The notes: a model not told the origin generated them from the sequence alone. A stretch of 36,041 nt of DNA from Phycisphaeraceae bacterium (GCA_002686995.1 NYZC01000326.1:1-36041), one strand, 5' to 3'; positions 23,679 to 32,060 are shown, counted from the stretch's first letter. Numbers and translations: made by a program.

Positions 23679-24599
23679 TCAGCTTCTCTTGCGCGCGGCG
23701 CCATGGAGCGCTTCGGGCATGCCGATCGGGCCGAGCGGCCAGCACTGGCCGCCGAGCTTGAGGTATTGCTCGTCGACCCCGCTGAGCCAGGCAAACATCC
23801 CGGCCGCGGCGATGGCGCCCTGGCCCTGTTCGAACATGGCACGGTCGTCCGGTGGGCTGAAATCGACGGCGCCGATGTCGATCGGCGGCTCGGTGATCCA
23901 GTCGCGGGTCGGCGCGGTCGTGCGCCAATAGTCGTACTTGAGCAGATTGCGAAAGGCGCTGCGGCCGGTCGGTCCGGACGTCGCCCTGGTGCGCCGATGC
24001 CAGATGCCGTAAACGGTTACGAAGATGGTGCCGGCGACGCAAGCGGTGGACACGGCGCCGGCGATCTTGCCGAAATGGGACATCATGTTGTGCTTGGTCC
24101 GCACGAAGTGCGAGCCGGGCAGGACCTCCGTCGGGCCCATCGCTTCGGTGCACGCTTCGGGATAATAGAACACCTGGAGGTAATCGAGCGCCGGGGTATA
24201 GATAGCCCCCGCATCGCGGTGCCATCCGCCGGTGTCCGGACAAGGCAGCGGACCGCGGTGATTTGCGATCCTGACGGGCAACAGGTAGTCGCGACCCAGC
24301 AACGAGCGCACCGCGCCGGCCGCCTGGGGGTTCTTGAACACGCCGTCCACGAACCAGTCCGTCTTCGTCAGGTCGGGGCCCGCGCTGTCGTCCACGTCGT
24401 CGAGATAGTCGACCACTCTCCTGTTGATCTCGTCGGAGACGACCCCGGGAAGGATCAGGTAACCGCTTCTGCAGAAGTCGATGACACCCTGGTCATCGAG
24501 CGTGGGCGGACAGTCGTGGCTCACGCCGCCCCGAGCGATACTGGTCCGGTCGATCGGTCCGGGGCGGGGCGTGGCATGGTTCGGAGTCGATTCGGTCAT
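23679..24599 (-). CDS. Phytanoyl-CoA dioxygenase (PhyH)-family Fe(II)/2-oxoglutarate oxygenase (copy B)
   Basis: This 306-residue protein has the PhyH iron triad: His127 and Asp129 in GGWHRDAG and distal His201 in GIWHRRTRATSG, with arginines just after it for 2-oxoglutarate. YLQVFYYPEACTEAMGPTEVLPGSH is the signature central strand pair. An N-terminal extension of about 30 residues precedes the domain. It shares only motif-level similarity with the copy at 5604-6416, so the two probably act on different substrates. It lies six bases after the 123-residue hypothetical gene and 78 bases before the DUF6259-type gene. The PhyH-then-DUF6259 order is the same as in the plus-strand operon. Confidence 0.9.
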   Translation of the reverse strand: MTESTPNHATPRPGPIDRTSIARGGVSHDCPPTLDDQGVIDFCRSGYLILPGVVSDEINRRVVDYLDDVDDSAGPDLTKTDWFVDGVFKNPQAAGAVRSLLGRDYLLPVRIANHRGPLPCPDTGGWHRDAGAIYTPALDYLQVFYYPEACTEAMGPTEVLPGSHFVRTKHNMMSHFGKIAGAVSTACVAGTIFVTVYGIWHRRTRATSGPTGRSAFRNLLKYDYWRTTAPTRDWITEPPIDIGAVDFSPPDDRAMFEQGQGAIAAAGMFAWLSGVDEQYLKLGGQCWPLGPIGMPEALHGAARKRS

Positions 24600-24605
24600 G
24601 GTCGC

Positions 24606-24977
24606 CTACCTCCATCGCTCGAGCACGAACTCGAAACCGAGCCCGTAGGCGTTCTGATCGTCCATCCCCGGCGTGATCCCTGGAAACTTGACGATGCGCC
24701 ACCCGTCCTGCAGCGCTTCCTTGACGGACCGATAGAGGAACTCGCCGTTCTCGTCCACGCCATCTTCGTCTTTGCCTTCCTCGAAGATGCTCATGCCGAT
24801 CGCGATGTCGTGCGGCTGCGTGGTGGGGGTCTGAATGTAGAGAATGCTCTGCGTCGCCGGGCGGTCGACGAGATCGACCGCGGCCTGGAGATCCTCCGCG
24901 CTCAGCGTGCCGGCGTGAAATCGGTCCAGGCAGCGCTGCAACTGCGACCTGATCTCGACCATCGGTGCTTGGCTCAT
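24606..24977 (-). CDS. Conserved-looking small hypothetical protein
   Basis: This 123-residue soluble protein is not one I recognise. The N-terminal half is helical (VEIRSQLQRCLDRFHAGTLSAEDLQAAVDL pattern). The second half has alternating strands (ILYIQTPTTQPHDIAIGMSIFE, WRIVKFPG, YGLGFEFVLERW). It has no signal peptide, membrane segment or cysteine cluster. It is six bases upstream of the second PhyH gene and 57 bases downstream of the small Asp-box gene on the same strand, so it is probably cotranscribed. A partner or accessory protein of the oxygenase is conceivable but unsupported beyond position. Codon use and strand continuity support a real gene. Confidence 0.75.
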   Translation of the reverse strand: MSQAPMVEIRSQLQRCLDRFHAGTLSAEDLQAAVDLVDRPATQSILYIQTPTTQPHDIAIGMSIFEEGKDEDGVDENGEFLYRSVKEALQDGWRIVKFPGITPGMDDQNAYGLGFEFVLERWR

Positions 24978-25034
24978 GACGAAGCATCCTCGACGATGGG
25001 GGTGGCTTCCAGCATGACGAAGCTCCCGAAGCCG

Positions 25035-26255
25035 TCAACTCCTGAACCAATCCACCGGGATCATCCTCAATCGCGCTCCCATGCCGGGCAATACGCCTCC
25101 GCCGATGTCGTAGGCGATGGCGGCTTCGTCTGAGGAGAAAGCGATGGTCGGATAACAGACCCGGAGCATGCCGGGGGCCCGATGGTATTTCGTGGCCGGT
25201 TCCGGCTGGAGGTTGCCATGCACCTCGTAGGGCGTGCACGCGATCGTTTCCGATTCCGGCGGCGGCGGCACTTCGGTCACGTCGTCCAGCGCCTCCAGGT
25301 TCTTGAAGTTCGTCCACGTCTGTCCTTCGTCGGCCGAGATCGCGCAGGACAGGCGAATCCGGCACCGGGAGGTGATGATCTCGTGGCGCGAGGCCTGGTT
25401 CCAGACCATCAGCAATTCGCCCGTCGACGGCAGACGCCGAATCATGCACGGCGCGTTCGCCGATGCGATGTGCACCGGCTCGGTCCGGGTCCACGACAAG
25501 CCGCCGTCGGAGGACCAGGTCCTGTAGAACCGGCCCATCCCTGACCGAAGGTACATCAGCAGCCTGCCGTCGCGAAGCTCGACGACCGCCGGCTCCTCCA
25601 GATCCCAGGCGGCGCGATTGACGCTGATGTAAAGCTCGCTGAGACTGCGCCGCCAGCTCCTGCCTTCGTCATCGGAAACATGGGCGTAGCTGTAGGAGAA
25701 CGTCGCGGAAGGTATGCCGTCGGCCGGGGTCCAGGCCTCCGCCTCGTTGCCGCTGTCCGGGCTGATCCAGCGGAAGGCGGGCGCCACGATGCGGCCTGAC
25801 GACAGCACCATGGCATGACCGGTGCAGCAGCATGAATGCGTCGTGTCGACCCGAACCGGGTCCGACCAGGTCCGGGCGCCGTCGTGGCTGAACCGGTAGA
25901 ACACCATCTTGAACTCTTCGCGTCCCGGGTGTCCGTACGCTTCATCGGGCGCGGAGTAAATCATCCCGAAACCGCCGGACCGGAGTCGGACGACGCTGAT
26001 ATGAAACCCGGTGACGTCACGGCCCACCGCGTCGCGCGCCGTCCATTGGTCCGGCCACGTACGCCCGGCGTCGGCAGAAGCCATGAATCGGATCGACAGG
26101 TCGGTGTACACCTCGCTGTAGACCAGCCAGAGATGGCCGCTTTCCTGTCCCTCTACGATGAGCGGCTCCACGTGGCCGGGCGGCGCCGGCTCGAGGATAT
26201 CCAGCTTGAAAAACCGTTCGACGTCCAGCGGCGCTCCAGGTTCAATCTCGCTCAT
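25035..26255 (-). CDS. Small Asp-box (BNR) beta-propeller protein, exo-sialidase-like (copy B)
   Basis: This 406-residue paralogue of the protein at 1797-3047 has five Asp-box motifs (SADAGRTW near 60, SHDGARTW near 123, then SDDEGRSW, SSDGGLSW, SADEGQTW). The shared block CCTGHAMVLSSGRIVAPAFRWIS here follows an extra Cys (CCC), and the C-terminal NFKNLEALDDVTEVPPP resembles copy A. There is no F/Y-RIP motif and no signal peptide. A cytoplasmic propeller acting on or binding an acidic sugar is the family-based guess. It lies 113 bases downstream of the ceramidase-like gene and 57 bases upstream of the small hypothetical gene, all on the minus strand. Confidence 0.88.
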   Translation of the reverse strand: MSEIEPGAPLDVERFFKLDILEPAPPGHVEPLIVEGQESGHLWLVYSEVYTDLSIRFMASADAGRTWPDQWTARDAVGRDVTGFHISVVRLRSGGFGMIYSAPDEAYGHPGREEFKMVFYRFSHDGARTWSDPVRVDTTHSCCCTGHAMVLSSGRIVAPAFRWISPDSGNEAEAWTPADGIPSATFSYSYAHVSDDEGRSWRRSLSELYISVNRAAWDLEEPAVVELRDGRLLMYLRSGMGRFYRTWSSDGGLSWTRTEPVHIASANAPCMIRRLPSTGELLMVWNQASRHEIITSRCRIRLSCAISADEGQTWTNFKNLEALDDVTEVPPPPESETIACTPYEVHGNLQPEPATKYHRAPGMLRVCYPTIAFSSDEAAIAYDIGGGVLPGMGARLRMIPVDWFRS

Positions 26256-26346
26256 TGGAAAGATCCGGCTGATTCCCCGTCACCGATGGGATGAAGTCCG
26301 TGCCGAACCGCACTGATGCGGACCCTTCAGTGATCGAAGATCAATG

Positions 26347-26361
26347 ACAGGTTTCCTGTCG
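26347..26361 (-). terminator. Small perfect hairpin after the ceramidase-like gene
   Basis: GACAGG and CCTGTC form a 6-bp perfect stem with a three-base loop, starting eight bases after the stop of the minus-strand gene at 26369. No T tract follows. It may separate the ceramidase-like gene from the small Asp-box gene, or be incidental. Confidence 0.3.
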
Positions 26362-26368
26362 TGTGATT

Positions 26369-27652
26369 TCAGCTGCGCAGGATCTTGTCGATCGCCGTCC
26401 GCATCAGTGCTTCCGAGGCGCCCGAAACGAACGCGTCGACTGGCTCGTAACCCCCTTCGTCGAATGAGCCTTGCATCGTGATATACCCTGTTCCGAGATC
26501 GCCGTACCCAGCCACTGCGACGAATGCGTCCGGACGAGCCGCCTGGGCGTGCAACTGGTATTCGATGAAGGTCTCGCCCGGCAGGTGCACGATCGCCACC
26601 CGATCGTTCAGGTGCAGGCAGGCAAAGGGAATGGGCCGGTCACGGCGGCGCAGATACGTCAGCTTCAGCGCGGCCTTGCTGCGGATCTTCGGGTCGCCGA
26701 TCTCCGCGCCGATCACCTCGAGCAGGGCGGCTTCCGCGAGGTCCTCGCGCGGCGGCAGGCGAACGGGCTCGACGACCCAGCGCAGCGCGTCGAGCGATTG
26801 CCGCTCGGCGGCTCCTTCGGCCGTCACCATCGCGTCGTAGATCCGCCTCGTGAAGAGCTCCCGGTTATCAGCAATCCCGTCGTTGTATTTGCCGGCCGTG
26901 ACGTTGCCGGCGCAGCCCGTGAAATAAAAATGCGGCACGCCCTGCTCCGCGCTTCTGCGATTGCGCGCCAGGCCGACGAATTCCGGCGTCACCACGCCGG
27001 TGCCGTCCATGCTGGTCGGATGCACGGCGTAATAGTGCAGCACCGCCAGTGCACGGTCGTCATGCCAGAAGCCGATCGTCTTCAACATCGGGTCGATCAC
27101 GCCTTCGGGCGCCGCTCGCACCTCCGGATCCGGCGTCTTCGTCCAACGCACCGCCGCGACCTTGCCGTCAGGGCCCATCACCCGACGGTTCGACGCAATG
27201 CGATCGACCCTGGCCTCGCCGACGCTGATCGCGGTGCAGGGCTGCATGTTCGCCATCGCCGCGGTCGCGGCGCGGGCCGCATCGGCCCGCGCCTGCTCGG
27301 CCCAGTCACCGGCCATGATCACATCGGTGTGCCCGAGGGCGTCGAGCACGTCCTGGGCGTCCCGGTCGGGCCATGGCGTGTCGTGCGCGTGGATGCAGTG
27401 GACCGCGACGCGCTCGGCCGTGGTCTGCACCGCCGCAGCCAGCGCCTCGCGCCAGCGATCGTAATCTCCGTTGCTCAGTTCAGCCCAATCGAGCGCGCAA
27501 AGCACGATGGGCAACTCGGCGTCGGGAACCAGGATCAGCCCCAGGGCCGACAGCGGATCGCCGATCGCGCTGGCCGGGGGGTACCAGCCGGCGCAAAGCG
27601 GATGGCCGATCGGCGGTGTGACATCGGATTTGAACGTGCTCAACCGGGTCAT
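26369..27652 (-). CDS. Neutral/alkaline ceramidase-like zinc amidohydrolase domain protein
   Basis: This 427-residue protein matches the N-terminal catalytic domain of neutral ceramidases. It opens with DVTPPIGHPLCAGW. His88-x-His90 (IHAHD) corresponds to the HTHSG region, His211 is in AVHPTSM, Glu360 is in LPGETF and Tyr390 is in GTGYI. These fall where the zinc ligands of bacterial neutral ceramidase lie. Known ceramidases carry a signal peptide and a C-terminal immunoglobulin-like domain; both are absent here. It is therefore probably a cytoplasmic hydrolase of another amide or ester, not a secreted ceramidase. It lies between a hypothetical gene and the small Asp-box gene on the minus strand. 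Confidence 0.82.
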   Translation of the reverse strand: MTRLSTFKSDVTPPIGHPLCAGWYPPASAIGDPLSALGLILVPDAELPIVLCALDWAELSNGDYDRWREALAAAVQTTAERVAVHCIHAHDTPWPDRDAQDVLDALGHTDVIMAGDWAEQARADAARAATAAMANMQPCTAISVGEARVDRIASNRRVMGPDGKVAAVRWTKTPDPEVRAAPEGVIDPMLKTIGFWHDDRALAVLHYYAVHPTSMDGTGVVTPEFVGLARNRRSAEQGVPHFYFTGCAGNVTAGKYNDGIADNRELFTRRIYDAMVTAEGAAERQSLDALRWVVEPVRLPPREDLAEAALLEVIGAEIGDPKIRSKAALKLTYLRRRDRPIPFACLHLNDRVAIVHLPGETFIEYQLHAQAARPDAFVAVAGYGDLGTGYITMQGSFDEGGYEPVDAFVSGASEALMRTAIDKILRS

Positions 27653-27696
27653 GGGTGCTTTCGACGAATGAAGGTGAACAATGAAATCCCAGGGTC

Positions 27697-28173
27697 TCAG
27701 TCATCAAATGCGCGTTCTGCGGAATAGAGCCGCGCGAAACGGCAGATCTGCTGATCGATGAAATCCTCGAGCAGGTCGACGTTTCCTTCCAGCACATCTT
27801 CCTCCCGCAGGTAACGGGGCTTTTCCGCGTTGGCGACGATCATCTTCACGTCGACCTCCACGTCGGCGTATTCGTGATAGCGACGGACGCGTAAGGCAAG
27901 CTGGTACAGCCTGGCGCGGCCTCCGGTCGGATCGTCCCAGTACACGCGAAGATGACGGCCCCTGTCCACGTGAGCATCGAAGTGGAACTCCGTGAATTGC
28001 TTCATGAACTGCCTGAGTCGGGATTCGATGTGGGCTTCGATACCGGATGCCGCCTCGTCGACCCGTTGCGCGCGGTCCAGTTCCTGCCGGTCCCAGGCGT
28101 GCTTCTCGGTATGACGGCGCTCTTCGATGGCCTTCTGTCGAATCTGTTGGAGTTTTCGGCCGAAGTCTTCCAT
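27697..28173 (-). CDS. Hypothetical protein with charged helical N-terminus
   Basis: This 158-residue soluble protein is not one I recognise. Residues 1 to about 60 are highly charged and probably helical or coiled-coil (MEDFGRKLQQIRQKAIEERR). Residues about 65-130 alternate as beta strands (FHFDAHVDRGRHLRVYWDD, YADVEVDVKMIVA), and a short helix ends the protein. It has no signal peptide or metal motif. It is the first gene of the minus-strand run leading to the ceramidase-like gene 44 bases downstream. It is divergent from the cupin gene across a 210-base gap that contains tandem 11-bp repeats; its own start codon resembles the repeat unit (ATGGAAG). Confidence 0.72.
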   Translation of the reverse strand: MEDFGRKLQQIRQKAIEERRHTEKHAWDRQELDRAQRVDEAASGIEAHIESRLRQFMKQFTEFHFDAHVDRGRHLRVYWDDPTGGRARLYQLALRVRRYHEYADVEVDVKMIVANAEKPRYLREEDVLEGNVDLLEDFIDQQICRFARLYSAERAFDD

Positions 28174-28198
28174 CGTTCGTCAATCGCCGGATTCGGTC

Positions 28199-28242
28199 AC
28201 CCTTCCGTCGTTCTTCCATCACCCTTCCATCATCCTTCCATG
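28199..28242. repeat. Four tandem 11-bp repeats in a divergent promoter region
   Basis: Four contiguous 11-mers fit the consensus AYCCTTCCATC: 28199-28209, 28210-28220, 28221-28231 and 28232-28242. A related unit at 28164-28174 covers the start codon of the minus-strand hypothetical gene. The period is one helical turn, so all copies face the same side of DNA. It could be an operator array for a regulator or a low-complexity repeat. Confidence 0.7.
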
Positions 28243-28370
28243 GCGGCCCCGCGCCGCTCGAGCATCGTGGCGATATCGTCATGGACATTCCGGCTACGGT
28301 CAAGCAGGTGTATGATGATGCGACCCAATCCGCACGGCGAGGCTATGAATGATCGAGCCGCCGTGGTCGA

Positions 28371-28376
28371 AAGGAG
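28371..28376 (+). promoter_or_regulatory. Strong ribosome-binding site deciding the cupin start
   Basis: AAGGAG lies seven bases before ATG 28384, the clearest Shine-Dalgarno site in the window. It favours that ATG over the in-frame ATG at 28345. Confidence 0.75.
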
Positions 28377-28383
28377 CGCCACC

Positions 28384-28743
28384 ATGTCCATCCTGACCGC
28401 TGAAACACCGTCGGCCGCGCTGCCGGATATGCCGATCGATCCGGAATGGATCAAGGAGGGCAACCCCGTCGCGCGCGGCGCGATCCTCACGCAAAGCGCG
28501 GACAGGAAGATGTCCAGCGGCCTGTGGACGTGCGAGCCGGGCAGGTTCGAGTGGACGTTCGGCTGGGATGAGTTCGTGCACGTCCTCGAAGGCGAAGTCA
28601 CGATTACCGAGGAGGGTGGCGAAAGCTACACGCTGGGGCCGGGCGACATGGCTCACTTCCCGATCGGGCTCAAGGCGCATTGGGACGTGAAGCGCCCGAT
28701 GAGGAAGTTCTTCGTGATTCGCACGCCCGAACCGCTCGAGTAG
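28384..28743 (+). CDS. Cupin_3 (DUF861)-type cupin protein
   Basis: This 119-residue single-domain cupin of the DUF861 type is related to ureidoglycine aminohydrolase and EutQ-like cupins. Typical text is GLWTCEPGRFEWTFGWDEFVHVLEGEVTITEE, YTLGPGDMAHFPIGLKAHWDV and KFFVIR. In this subfamily the first His is usually replaced, and Glu63 with His66 are the visible candidate ligands. The start is fixed by AAGGAG at 28371-28376. It stands alone on the plus strand, divergent from the hypothetical gene at 27697-28173. It differs in subfamily from the cupin at 16911. A role in handling a small organic acid or amine is family-level inference. Confidence 0.88.
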   Translation: MSILTAETPSAALPDMPIDPEWIKEGNPVARGAILTQSADRKMSSGLWTCEPGRFEWTFGWDEFVHVLEGEVTITEEGGESYTLGPGDMAHFPIGLKAHWDVKRPMRKFFVIRTPEPLE

Positions 28744-28886
28744 CCGGACGCGCCAGAGTTCGGGAAGGGCTCTGCGGCGCGCTCTTTCGATGGCGTCCCG
28801 CTGGGGGTGCGCAGCGCTCGACGCCAAGTCCCGGCGGAGCGCTGCAGCGTGTGAGGGTTCAGGGTTCAGGCGATCGTATGAATCCT

Positions 28887-28911
28887 GAACACCGAACGTC
28901 GAACACCGAAC
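28887..28911. repeat. GAACACCGAAC tandem repeat between cupin and efflux genes
   Basis: GAACACCGAAC occurs at 28887-28897 and 28901-28911, separated by GTC, giving a 14-base period. It is preceded by tandem GGTTCA units and a GTTCAGG/CCTGAAC inverted pair (7-bp stem). This matches a recognisable style of dispersed intergenic repeat in environmental genomes. It marks the boundary between the catabolic island and the efflux operon. Confidence 0.6.
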
Positions 28912-28920
28912 TCTGCAACT

Positions 28921-31900
28921 TCAGCTACGAGTCCGGTCCGATTCCCTTCCGAACATCACGTACAGCAAGGGCAGAACGAACAGCGTCAGGGCCGTCGACG
29001 TGATCACGCCTCCGATCACCACGGTCGCGAGGGGACGCTGCACTTCGGCCCCGACGCCGGTCGAGATCGCCATCGGGATGAAGCCGACCGCATCCGTGAT
29101 CGCGGTGGCGAGGACTGGTCGCAATCGCTGGCGCGCAGCGGTGAAGACGGCGTCACGCATCGACATCTGCCGGTCCAGGAACGACCGGATGGCGGACACG
29201 AGAATCTGGCCGTTCAGCACGGCGATGCCGCCGAGGGCGATGAATCCCACTGCGGCACTCACGCTGAAGGGGATGTCGCGCAGCCAGAGTGCGTAGACCG
29301 CGCCGACGGCCGCGAAGGGGATGCCCGTGTAGATCAGGAGCACGTCCCGCAGGCTCTTGAGACTGAAATACAGCAGGGCGAAGACCAGGGCGAGCGTGAC
29401 CGGGACGACGATCAGGAGACGAAGCCGGGCCCGCTCGAGGTGCTCGAACTGACCACCCCAGTCGATGACGTAGTTGTTCGGCAGCGCCAGGTCCCGCTCG
29501 ATGCGGTGCTTCGCCTCCTCGACGAATGAAAGCACGTCCCGGCCCGCGACATTGCACTGCACGCGGATCAGGCGGCGCCCCCATTCACGGTTGATGGTCG
29601 CGACCCCTTCGGTGTCCTTGATGTCCGCGAGCATTCGCAGCGGCAGCTGGGCCCCGCTCCGGGTGGGGATGATCGTCTGCTCGAGCACCTCGCTGTCGGT
29701 GCGATGCGCGTCGGGCAGGCGCACCACGAGCGGGAACTTGCGCTGGCCCTCGAACACTTCGCCCGCCCTGTGTCCGCCGACGGCCTCGACGACATCCAGC
29801 ACGTGCCGCGCCGGCACGCCGTGCCGGGCGATCACCTGCTGGTCGACCCTGACGCTCAACGTCGGTTGCCCGGTCAGCTGGTCCACGGCGATATCGGATT
29901 GACCGGGAATGGTCAGCAGGATGCGCTGCACGTCGTCGCTGATGCGGACCAGTTCGTCGAAGTCGTCGCCGTAGATCATGATGCCCAGGTCCGATCGAAT
30001 GCCGGACGCCATCTCGTTCAGGCGCATCTCGATGGGCTGGGTGACGATCATGTTCACGCCGGGCAGGTCCCTGATCTCCTCCTGAAGCACGGCCACCAGC
30101 TCCGCCTGGTTCGAGGCCCGGGTCCATTGACGACGCGGTTCGAGCGACATGAAGATGTCCGTCAGCTCCGTGCCCATCGGGTCGGTCGCGACCTCCGCCG
30201 TGCCGATGCGGCTCCAGACGAAGCGCAGCTCATCGGGGAACCTTTCGAGCAGAAGCTGCTCGATCCGCGTGTTGTACGCGACCGACTCGTCGATCGAGAC
30301 GCCGACCAGGCGGATCGTGTTGACGACGATCGCGCCCTCGCCCAGCCGTGGGATGAACTCGCCGCCGAGCCGTGTCGCCGTGAGGGCGGTGACGACGAGC
30401 AGCAGCGCGACCAGCGGGAGGATGATCCACCGCAGCTTCATCGCCAGCGCGAGCTTCGCCCCGTAGATCGAGGTGATGACGCGGGCGAACCATCCCTCCG
30501 TCTCCCTGGCCTTGCGCGGCAGGCAGTAGTAGCCGAGCACCGGGGACAGCATCAGCGCGATGCCCAGGGCGCCGGCCAGCGCGAAGATGAACGTCCAGGC
30601 CATCGGTCGGAACATCTTTCCTTCGGTCCCCTCCAGCGTGAGGATGGGGACGAAGACGACGATGATGATCCCCATGCCGAACACGACGGGGCGGGCGACG
30701 TGCTTGCCGGAGTCGATCAGCGTCTGCAGCCGCTCCGCCGGCGTGAGCCTGCGGCCCAGCGTCCTGGATCGTTCGGCCAGGTTGCGCATATTGGCTTCGG
30801 TCATGACCACCGACCCGTCGACGATGATGCCGAAGTCGATCGCCCCGAGGCTCAGCAGGCTCGCCGCGATGGCGAAATAGTGCATGCCGATGACGGCGAA
30901 CAGCATGGCGATCGGGATCACGATCGCCACCAGCAGTCCGGCGCGAAGATTGCCCAGGAGCAGGAAGAGCACCAGGATCACCAGCACGGCCCCCGCGACG
31001 AGGTTGTGCCGAACGGTTCGGATGACTTCGCTCGTCAGCTCCGTGCGGTCGTAGACCACCTCGACGATGACGTCGTCGGGAAGTGACCTGCGGACGTTGT
31101 CCAGCCGGATCTTCAGCTTCTCCGTGACGACCTTGCCGTTCTCCCCCATCAGCATGAAGGCCAGTCCGAGGACCGCTTCGCCGCGGCCCTGGGCCGTCAC
31201 CGCGCCGCGCCGGATCTCGTGGCCGATCCGGACGTCTTCCGCGATGTCACCGATGCGCACCGGCGCGCCTTCGAACGCCGTGATGACGATGTTCCGGATC
31301 TGCGCGAGGCTCTCGACGCGCCCGATGCCGTGGACCAGGCGCGACTGCCCGGCCGTCGTGATCAGACCGCCGCCGACGTTCTGATTGTTCTGCTCAAGTG
31401 CCTCGAGCACCTGGTCGAGCGTCAGGTCGTAGTCGAGCAGCGCTTCGGGCGAGACGATGACGTGGTACTGCTTCTCGTGCCCGCCCCACGAGTTCACCTC
31501 GGCGACGCCCGGCACCTTGCGCAGCTCCGGCTTGATCACCCAGTCATGGAGCGTGCGCAGCTCTTCGAGCGTTCGGCTTGGATTCTCGGAGCGCACGATG
31601 TAGTGAAAGATCTCGCCGAGGCCGCTGGAGATCGGTCCGAGCTTCGGTCGCTCGATGCCGTCGGGCAGCTCGACCGACGCCAGGCGCTCCGACACGTATT
31701 GCCGCGCGTCGATGATGCGCGTCGCGTCCTCGAAGGTCGCCACGACCTGCGACAGGCCGAACTTGGAGATGGAGCGGACGTCGATCAGCCCGGGCAGTCC
31801 TCCGACGGACAGCTCGACCGGCAGGGTGATCTGCTGCTCCACCTCCTCGGGATTCAGCGCGGGGGCGGTGGTGTTGATCTGAACCTGGATCGGCGTGGTG

Positions 31901-32022
31901 TCGGGAAACGCGTCGATGCCGATGCGCAGCAGGGACCAGAGCCCGATCCCGATCACCAGGAGGAACGTCAGGACCACGAGAAGGCGGTTCCTGAGTGAGA
32001 ACTCGATGAGCTTCTGGACCAT
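28921..32022 (-). CDS. czcA: HME-family RND heavy-metal efflux pump, CzcA type
   Basis: This 1033-residue inner-membrane proton/metal antiporter has the usual RND layout. A first transmembrane helix (LLVVLTFLLVIGIGLWSLL) precedes a large periplasmic loop, six transmembrane segments, a second loop and a closing bundle ending LFVLPLLYVMFG. TM4 carries DFGIIVDGSVVMTE (near residue 400), where Asp, Asp and Glu are the proton/metal relay of divalent-ion pumps. CusA-type silver/copper pumps differ here, so Zn/Co/Cd/Ni is the likely range. ATG 32022 matches the standard N-terminus VQKLIEFSLRNR; the longer frame to 32076 adds an unrelated 18 residues. It is the last gene of the operon, 38 bases after the adaptor gene. 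Confidence 0.95.
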   Translation of the reverse strand: MVQKLIEFSLRNRLLVVLTFLLVIGIGLWSLLRIGIDAFPDTTPIQVQINTTAPALNPEEVEQQITLPVELSVGGLPGLIDVRSISKFGLSQVVATFEDATRIIDARQYVSERLASVELPDGIERPKLGPISSGLGEIFHYIVRSENPSRTLEELRTLHDWVIKPELRKVPGVAEVNSWGGHEKQYHVIVSPEALLDYDLTLDQVLEALEQNNQNVGGGLITTAGQSRLVHGIGRVESLAQIRNIVITAFEGAPVRIGDIAEDVRIGHEIRRGAVTAQGRGEAVLGLAFMLMGENGKVVTEKLKIRLDNVRRSLPDDVIVEVVYDRTELTSEVIRTVRHNLVAGAVLVILVLFLLLGNLRAGLLVAIVIPIAMLFAVIGMHYFAIAASLLSLGAIDFGIIVDGSVVMTEANMRNLAERSRTLGRRLTPAERLQTLIDSGKHVARPVVFGMGIIIVVFVPILTLEGTEGKMFRPMAWTFIFALAGALGIALMLSPVLGYYCLPRKARETEGWFARVITSIYGAKLALAMKLRWIILPLVALLLVVTALTATRLGGEFIPRLGEGAIVVNTIRLVGVSIDESVAYNTRIEQLLLERFPDELRFVWSRIGTAEVATDPMGTELTDIFMSLEPRRQWTRASNQAELVAVLQEEIRDLPGVNMIVTQPIEMRLNEMASGIRSDLGIMIYGDDFDELVRISDDVQRILLTIPGQSDIAVDQLTGQPTLSVRVDQQVIARHGVPARHVLDVVEAVGGHRAGEVFEGQRKFPLVVRLPDAHRTDSEVLEQTIIPTRSGAQLPLRMLADIKDTEGVATINREWGRRLIRVQCNVAGRDVLSFVEEAKHRIERDLALPNNYVIDWGGQFEHLERARLRLLIVVPVTLALVFALLYFSLKSLRDVLLIYTGIPFAAVGAVYALWLRDIPFSVSAAVGFIALGGIAVLNGQILVSAIRSFLDRQMSMRDAVFTAARQRLRPVLATAITDAVGFIPMAISTGVGAEVQRPLATVVIGGVITSTALTLFVLPLLYVMFGRESDRTRS

Positions 32023-32060
32023 GGCGCGATCCGTGGTGGGGGGGATGGGCGGGCCGGGGC

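Noticed and set aside
28199..28242. CRISPR-like array
   Set aside because: The 11-bp units are contiguous with no spacers and far too short for CRISPR repeats; no cas gene is present.
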